10,858 bases of DNA. Source: Balneolales bacterium (lineage in GTDB: Bacteria > Bacteroidota > Rhodothermia > Balneolales > Natronogracilivirgulaceae). A model generated the notes under the pieces. That model had not been told where the DNA came from. It ran no database searches and saw only the letters and a list, made by a program, of their open reading frames with translations. Each line of letters starts with the position of its first letter. The first letter of the stretch is position 1. The stretch is taken from positions 1-10,858 of the forward strand of contig SKNL01000259.1 in the NCBI GenBank assembly GCA_007120555.1. The letters run 5' to 3'. Position numbers and translations under genes: made by a program. Below, piece by piece: positions 6,163-10,858 of the stretch.

Positions 6163-8223
6163 TCAGCGAATGAGTGTCAGTTTTCGGGTCTGAGCGAAAT
6201 CCCCGGCGTGCAGCCGGTACAGGTACACCCCGCTGGAAAGCGATGCCGCATTAAAGCTGACCTGGTGGCGCCCTGCCTCCTGCCGCGCATCCACCAGGGT
6301 GGCCACACGTTCACCAAGCAGGTTGTAGACTTCCAGCCGGACTTCGGCCGGTTCGGGCAGATCATAGCGGATGGTGGTGGACGGGTTGAACGGATTAGGA
6401 TAGTTCTGGGCCAGTAGAAATGCGTCCGGAAGCTCATCCATTTCCACCACGGAAGTGGACACCTCGCTGCTGAGCACGGCAAAAAAGGAGAATTCCGAGA
6501 TGTTTTTGGCGTATACGTATTTCTCAGCGGTATTCACGCCGGAAGCGTAGCTGTTGCCGCCGGGACGGGTCCAGCCGTTCTCGATGTCAAAGCGCCAGAT
6601 TTCCAGGGTGGATTCGTCCCATCCGTCAAGTTTTTCCGGATCATAGTAGAACCGGATGTACTCAACGAACGGGTCGTCATCTTCTGTCTCCGAACCGTGA
6701 ATCCCGACGAAATAGGGCAGTTCCTTCAGTCCGCCGGGCATGATTTCTGGCGGATCGTTATGGGTGATGCTCACATCGCGTGCATCGAACGATACGGCGC
6801 CGCCGTGCAGCAGCATGAATTCCACGCTGTTTCCTCTGGCTTGTCCACTCGATTGGAAGTCAAGCGTATTGTCACTCAGAAAGAGATTGGACAGTCTGTT
6901 GCCCGCCGCTCCCTGCCAGAGATGCACAGCCGTGCCGGACACGCCGCTTACAGCCAGGCTGTCCACCATCGTGGAGTCACTGCGCACCGAAACGCCGTTT
7001 GTGCCGGAAGCGATGACGATATTTCGGAGCTCATTGCCGGGATTGTCCTCGCCAATTTGCACGGAGTGGTGCGCTGAGGTTGTTCCGGCATTTGATATCG
7101 CAATGTTGTGGAAAAAGTTGTCCGGATTGTTGAAGAGTGCCGATATGCCATTCTGTCCGGTACCGTTGATGGTGACATTACGGAACATATTGTCGTGGTT
7201 GCGGCTTCCAAGGCTGATGCCGTTCTCACCGTTGTTATTGAGCGTCACACCGTCGAATAGAGAATTAGCGGCCGCGCTGATGGATAGTCCGCTGCCTTCA
7301 TTCTCGGTTGCCGTGATATTGCGGAAGGAATTTCCGGTAACGCGTACGTTGAACCGCAGATCGCCGACCAGGAACATTCCGGCCATTTCGTTGGAATGAA
7401 GGAGCACATCCTCGAATTCATTGTCGTCGGACTCCCCGACACGAATTCCATGCCAGCGGTTGTTGCTCGCCGTGATCTGTTCATACCGGTTGCTGTGGCT
7501 GCTGGCGCGCAGGTCGATGCCGTAAAACCGGTTGCTGTCGGAAAACACCTCCCGGAACAGGTTGTTGTCGGCCGCAATTACGTAAACACCTTCGTGATTG
7601 TTCACGGATGTCAGCCGCTCGAACAGGTTTCCGTAAGATGCCGAAACATAGATTCCGAAGTGGCTGTTGTCGCGGGATGTAATGTCCGAAACCTGATTGT
7701 CCTGTGTCCTATTGCCAAACCATATGCCGTTACGGTTGTTGTAGGTGCGGATGCTGTCGACTACGGAGTCCGATATGTTGGCGATACGAAGGCCGCTGGA
7801 GGTACTGTTGCGCGCCGTGACGCCGGTAATCCGGCTCTCGTTAAGATTCGAGGCGAGCAATCCGAGGATCCATCCATCCACAATGATATTGCGGATTTCG
7901 ATATTGGAAAGGAGTTGCTCCGAACCGTCCACGTGGATTCCCCAGCCATTCTCTTCGCCGATGACCGAGAAACCGTTGCCGTCCAGGGTAACATTGCTTG
8001 CCGTGATGACCAGGCAGGTGTCGCCGCCGGTAATGTCGGATTCCAGGAGGTAGGTGCCGGGGTGGATGATTTCCATGCATTCCGATATCACGGTGACATC
8101 GTTGGTGTCGGTGACGGAATGGTTGAAAGCGGGGTTGCTTCCGGCCGCATGCGCCAAGGGTATCGATGAAATGGTGCCGGAAATGATCAAAACAAGAATG
8201 GAAAATGGTATCAGTCTCTTCAT
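6163..8223 (-). CDS. Secreted right-handed beta-helix (NosD-like) protein with T9SS type A sorting domain
   Basis: The 686-residue protein starts with a Sec signal peptide (MKRLIPFSILVLIISG..., likely cleavage after AHA near residue 26). A beta-helix follows from about 50 to 495. It opens with the paired-Cys motif C-x4-HPGTYLLESDI...DTCLVITASNVTLDGNGF, then has many rungs of about 22-24 residues of the form N-x-F-x-x-V/I-x(6)-N-x(3)-GI. Such folds bind or cleave polysaccharides; no catalytic residues can be assigned. Residues about 503-585 form a separate beta module (YIRFYYDPEKL...DESTLEIWRFD...GVNTAEKYVYAKNISEFSFFAV) resembling modules in archaeal surface proteins. Residues 605-686 are a type A sorting tail (AQNYPNPFNPSTTIRYDLPE...SGVYLYRLHAGDFAQTRKLTLIR), pointing to export by the type IX system and surface attachment or release. 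There is no Shine-Dalgarno site, and no strong terminator follows. Its substrate is unknown. Confidence 0.9.
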   Translation of the reverse strand: MKRLIPFSILVLIISGTISSIPLAHAAGSNPAFNHSVTDTNDVTVISECMEIIHPGTYLLESDITGGDTCLVITASNVTLDGNGFSVIGEENGWGIHVDGSEQLLSNIEIRNIIVDGWILGLLASNLNESRITGVTARNSTSSGLRIANISDSVVDSIRTYNNRNGIWFGNRTQDNQVSDITSRDNSHFGIYVSASYGNLFERLTSVNNHEGVYVIAADNNLFREVFSDSNRFYGIDLRASSHSNRYEQITASNNRWHGIRVGESDDNEFEDVLLHSNEMAGMFLVGDLRFNVRVTGNSFRNITATENEGSGLSISAAANSLFDGVTLNNNGENGISLGSRNHDNMFRNVTINGTGQNGISALFNNPDNFFHNIAISNAGTTSAHHSVQIGEDNPGNELRNIVIASGTNGVSVRSDSTMVDSLAVSGVSGTAVHLWQGAAGNRLSNLFLSDNTLDFQSSGQARGNSVEFMLLHGGAVSFDARDVSITHNDPPEIMPGGLKELPYFVGIHGSETEDDDPFVEYIRFYYDPEKLDGWDESTLEIWRFDIENGWTRPGGNSYASGVNTAEKYVYAKNISEFSFFAVLSSEVSTSVVEMDELPDAFLLAQNYPNPFNPSTTIRYDLPEPAEVRLEVYNLLGERVATLVDARQEAGRHQVSFNAASLSSGVYLYRLHAGDFAQTRKLTLIR

Positions 8224-8501
8224 AATAATGTATTAATATTACTTGTTGCGACGCCCTGCCGCATTGGGGCATTAATAATAGTGATATATGCGGTGTTACT
8301 CAATAGTATTTGTCAATGAAGGCATGTGTCCGGATCGTGCACCCGCTTTACACCGGGAGGCGCTGTTTACCTGAGAGGCTGTTCCTTCATGATTGAGTGA
8401 AAAAGGAATGACCGCAGATCAATAAAATGATATTTATTTGGAGCAAAGGTGTTATTTTAACTGCAAGTTTTTCCAACAATAGCCCCAATAAATCAGATGG
8501 C
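8224..8501. other. Divergent intergenic region between the beta-helix and lipoprotein genes
   Basis: These 278 bases must carry the promoters of two genes transcribed away from each other. The parts nearest each gene are AT-rich, with a GC-richer centre (about 8310-8375). Short inverted arms TTCCTT (8382-8387) and AAGGAA (8403-8408) are present. I could not assign a confident -35/-10 or Bacteroidota-type -33/-7 pair, and neither gene has a Shine-Dalgarno site. No small ORF here looks real. Confidence 0.5.
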
Positions 8502-9671
8502 ATGGCAAGACGGATACAAATACCGGCAATTTTTTTCTTTATCGCGCTGATCGTCGCATCCTGCGCCTCTTCTGAAAAAATGCTCCAACGGGGGCAGTAC
8601 GACCGGGCCATTGAACGGTCCACCGATCGTTTGATGAAGAAGCCAAATGACGAAAAAGAGCTTCGCGTGCTGAAAGAGGCCTATGAGCTGGCGAATACCT
8701 TCGACCGCGAGCGAATCGAGTTCCTGGAGATGGAGGGACGTGAGGAGAGCTGGATCGAGATCTACCTGCTGTACGAGCTGCTCAACGACCGGCAGAACAA
8801 AGTGCGCCGCCTGCCCACGCAGATCCGCAACCAGTTCACCTTCTTCAACTACAACGAGCAGATCATAGCGTCGAAAGCTTCGGCCGCCGATGTCTCCTAC
8901 CGGCGGGGAATCGGTTTCCTGGATCAGGGCGGCCGGGACAATGCACGGCGGGCCTTCACCGAATTTGAGCGGGCCCACAGCATCTATCCGGGATACGAGG
9001 ATGTGCATCAGTATCTCGACATTGCCGAAAGAGAGGGACGCACGTATGCCCTGTTTGTCATCGAAAACAACTCAGGCATGGTGATCCCGGAGTTCTTCGA
9101 CGCCGAAATCCGCAAGGTGGCGCTCAGCAATCTCAATACCCGCTGGATCCATTTCGACACCTGGGAAAACCAGAATGTGGACTATGACTACTTCCTGGTG
9201 CTGAACCTCACCGAAATCGCCTTTTCGCCGGAGGGCATCAACAACAACACTCACGGTGTTTCACAGGAGATTCAGGACGGCATGCGCTATGAGCTGGACG
9301 AAAACGGCAACGTGCGGAAGGATTCGCTGGGCAACGACATCCGCGTGCCCAACATGGTCACCGTGGCCGCCCAGATCACGGAGACGGTGCAGCGCAAAGC
9401 GGCCCTTGTGGCCGGGGCGCTGGATTTTTACGAAACGGCAACCGACCAGCTCATCCGGACCGACAATCTCAGCGTGGAGGCCATTTTCGAGCACAAATTC
9501 GCACAGTATTCCGGCGACAGGCGTGCCCTTTCAGAGGATATGCAGCGCATGGTTCGGGGCGAACGGGTGCCGTTCCCGTCCAACGAGGCCATGATGATGG
9601 ATGCCACCCAGCTTCTCAAGGAAAAATCGAAGGCGATCATCCGTGCCAACCGGCGCGTGCTGGAGCGGTAG
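8502..9671 (+). CDS. Lipoprotein of unknown function with helical repeat-like N-terminal half
   Basis: I do not recognise a characterised family. The 389-residue protein begins MARRIQIPAIFFFIALIVASC, a clear lipoprotein signal with the lipidated Cys at residue 21. Residues about 25-190 are charged and helical, with TPR-like features: MLQRGQYDRAIERSTDRLMKKPNDEKELRVLKEAY near the start, and YRRGIGFLDQGGRDNARRAFTEFERAHSIYPGYEDVHQYL around 145-185. The C-terminal half is mixed alpha/beta and ends in a basic helix. Similar SEKMLQRGQYDxAI openings occur in conserved hypothetical lipoproteins of Bacteroidota. The ATG at 8502 was chosen because it places the signal peptide at the N-terminus; the frame is open 75 bases further upstream, but that adds a polar segment. 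No Shine-Dalgarno site is present. A cell-envelope scaffold role is plausible but not shown. Confidence 0.85.
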   Translation: MARRIQIPAIFFFIALIVASCASSEKMLQRGQYDRAIERSTDRLMKKPNDEKELRVLKEAYELANTFDRERIEFLEMEGREESWIEIYLLYELLNDRQNKVRRLPTQIRNQFTFFNYNEQIIASKASAADVSYRRGIGFLDQGGRDNARRAFTEFERAHSIYPGYEDVHQYLDIAEREGRTYALFVIENNSGMVIPEFFDAEIRKVALSNLNTRWIHFDTWENQNVDYDYFLVLNLTEIAFSPEGINNNTHGVSQEIQDGMRYELDENGNVRKDSLGNDIRVPNMVTVAAQITETVQRKAALVAGALDFYETATDQLIRTDNLSVEAIFEHKFAQYSGDRRALSEDMQRMVRGERVPFPSNEAMMMDATQLLKEKSKAIIRANRRVLER

Positions 9672-9816
9672 GAAATACGATAGAAAGTCATAACGCGCAA
9701 TCTCCCGGCCCGGACAAAGACCTGCCGCCGTTGTTTCCGGCATTACATCCATGATTGAAACAGTTTTCCTGCAAAACACGTACTCAAAGATGTTTACAGG
9801 ATGAAACCATTATTTC
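9672..9816. other. Spacer between the lipoprotein and DUF5916 genes
   Basis: These 145 bases hold no gene and no clear terminator. A short perfect inverted repeat, TTTCAT-GG-ATGAAA (9813-9826), overlaps the start codon of the following gene and could form a small hairpin over the start; it may be chance. An AGGA at 9798-9801 is too far from the ATG to be a good ribosome site. Confidence 0.4.
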
Positions 9817-10858
9817 ATGGATGAAATGTCACACGAATACTACAGTTCACTCAAAAGGTCACCCAGAACACTAGCAGGCTGTTTTTCCAGCAAAGTGCAG
9901 CGCCCTCTTTTTGCACTTTTCTTGCTTCCGATGCTTCTGCTGTCCGTTGAGGCAGATTCGGTACCAATGGAAACAAATCCGGGTGGCAGGGTGGACAAGG
10001 ACCACTTTGAGTCCGTTGACCGTGAGGATGACCCGGAAAATGGCAATAACGACTCTGGCAGATATGTCATCAGGGCATACCGCCTGAACCAGTCCACAAT
10101 AGTCATCGACGGCAAGCTTGACGAAAAGGTATGGGAGCGTGCGGATGTGGCTACGGGTTTCACACAAACCACGCCGGATGATGGACAGCCTGCGACGGAA
10201 AGAACAGAAATCAGGGTACTGTACGACGATGCCGCACTCTATATTGGGGCCCGCATGTATGAGACGGACCCCGATCAGATTGCAGCAACCCTGTTCCGGC
10301 GTGATGGGAGCGGCTACAGTGACTGGATCCATGTCGGCATTGATAGCTACAACGACCTGCGTACGGCCTTTGTGTTCGGCGTGAATCCCAGGGGCGTAAA
10401 ACGTGACATGCTGATCTACAACGATAATCAAACGGACCTCAATTGGGATGCCGTCTGGGATGCCGCCACATCCATTGATGAGAAAGGATGGACTGCTGAA
10501 CTCCGCATTCCGTTTTCACAGCTGCGCTATAACGGATCGGAGGAGGACATTCGGAGCTGGGGAATCAATTTCCTGCGTGAAACAGCGCGCAATGACGAGG
10601 AGGCATTCTGGTCGCCGGTGCCTGCAGGCTCTGATGCCCTGGTTTCCCGCTCTGGTACATTGGAGAACCTGCGGGATCTTCCTTCCCTGAGACGACTGGA
10701 AATCATGCCGTATGCATCAAGCCGGCTTGACCGTATCCCGGGAACCGCTGACAATCCTTTCATCAATGAGTACGGCGCCGGACTGGGGATCGGCGCGGAT
10801 GTCAAATACGGTATCAATTCCAACATAACCCTCACGGCCACAATCAACCCTGATTTTG
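9817..10858 (+). CDS. DUF5916/CBM9-like outer-membrane protein, N-terminal part
   Basis: The 3' end lies outside the window; 347 codons are visible. The start is the first ATG after an in-frame stop at 9802; an ATG at 9826 is also possible. A long N-region of about 27 residues precedes the signal-peptide core (RPLFALFLLPMLLLSVEA, likely cleavage near residue 46), followed by an acidic Asp/Glu/Asn linker. Residues about 82-275 form a carbohydrate-binding family 9-like beta-sandwich: IDGKLDEKVWERAD, TEIRVLYDDAALYIGARMYE, SDWIHVGIDSYNDLRTAFVFGVNPRGVKRD, DAVWDAAT, GWTAELRIPFSQLRY, WGINFLRETAR. Strands typical of the DUF5916 barrel begin near residue 290 (LRRLEIMPYASSRL, GADVKYGINSNITLTATINPDF). 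Full-length members are usually 700-900 residues. The family is common in Bacteroidota and of uncertain function. It is probably not co-transcribed tightly with the lipoprotein gene, given the 145-base gap. Confidence 0.9.
   Translation, partial: MDEMSHEYYSSLKRSPRTLAGCFSSKVQRPLFALFLLPMLLLSVEADSVPMETNPGGRVDKDHFESVDREDDPENGNNDSGRYVIRAYRLNQSTIVIDGKLDEKVWERADVATGFTQTTPDDGQPATERTEIRVLYDDAALYIGARMYETDPDQIAATLFRRDGSGYSDWIHVGIDSYNDLRTAFVFGVNPRGVKRDMLIYNDNQTDLNWDAVWDAATSIDEKGWTAELRIPFSQLRYNGSEEDIRSWGINFLRETARNDEEAFWSPVPAGSDALVSRSGTLENLRDLPSLRRLEIMPYASSRLDRIPGTADNPFINEYGAGLGIGADVKYGINSNITLTATINPDF

Noticed and set aside
6150..6169. Small hairpin around the beta-helix gene stop codon (CGCT-GAAATT-AGCG, extendable with a wobble pair)
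   Set aside because: The stem is short and no T-run follows, so it does not qualify as an intrinsic terminator.
7396..8169. 257-codon open frame antisense to the beta-helix gene
   Set aside because: It follows from the codon pattern of the repetitive beta-helix; the translation shows no signal peptide or recognisable domain.
8341..8410. CTGAGAGG next to GC-rich sequence, considered as a TPP riboswitch; also checked for a B12 box
   Set aside because: The second conserved TPP element (CTGG-x-TAAT-x-CCAGCG type) is absent and no B12 box is seen. The flanking genes have no link to either cofactor.

Overview
The window looks like a chromosomal segment from a Bacteroidota-related bacterium, most likely of the Balneolota/Rhodothermota or Ignavibacteria kind. 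The clues are a Por/type IX secretion (T9SS) type A sorting tail of the 'YPNPFNPSTTIRY' form on a secreted protein, a DUF5916-type outer-membrane protein, a TonB-dependent receptor, and an almost complete lack of Shine-Dalgarno sites. Coding DNA is GC-rich and several spacers are AT-rich or A/C-rich. This placement is inference; no rRNA, tRNA, mobile element or CRISPR array is visible.

The left half (149-5313, all on the minus strand) is one functional block, read right to left. It holds a NikR-type nickel-responsive repressor with all four nickel ligands, a TonB-dependent outer-membrane receptor, a BtuF/FepB-like periplasmic substrate-binding lipoprotein whose start overlaps the receptor's end, and a FecCD/BtuC-type permease. 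The ATPase that must power the permease is not in the window and would lie beyond position 1. A perfect inverted repeat, TAATAC-N13-GTATTA, sits 3 bases upstream of the receptor start and also fits the TRWYA-N15-TRWYA operator consensus known for Helicobacter NikR. A similar but imperfect site sits just upstream of nikR. Together these suggest a NikR-controlled route for nickel, or a nickel chelate, across both membranes. Receptor/BtuF/FecCD sets are normally annotated by default as siderophore or vitamin B12 uptake.

The middle (5425-8223, minus strand) has a small membrane-anchored DUF302 protein with its own candidate promoter, the only clear Shine-Dalgarno site in the window and a strong intrinsic terminator. 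Beyond it lies a large secreted right-handed beta-helix (NosD-like) protein that ends in a T9SS sorting domain.

The right end (8502-10858) is transcribed in the opposite direction. It carries a lipoprotein of unknown function with repeat-like helical character and the first 347 codons of a CBM9-like/DUF5916 outer-membrane protein that runs off the window. The 278-base gap between the beta-helix gene and the lipoprotein gene is a divergent promoter region. No stretch longer than 300 bases is without a gene.
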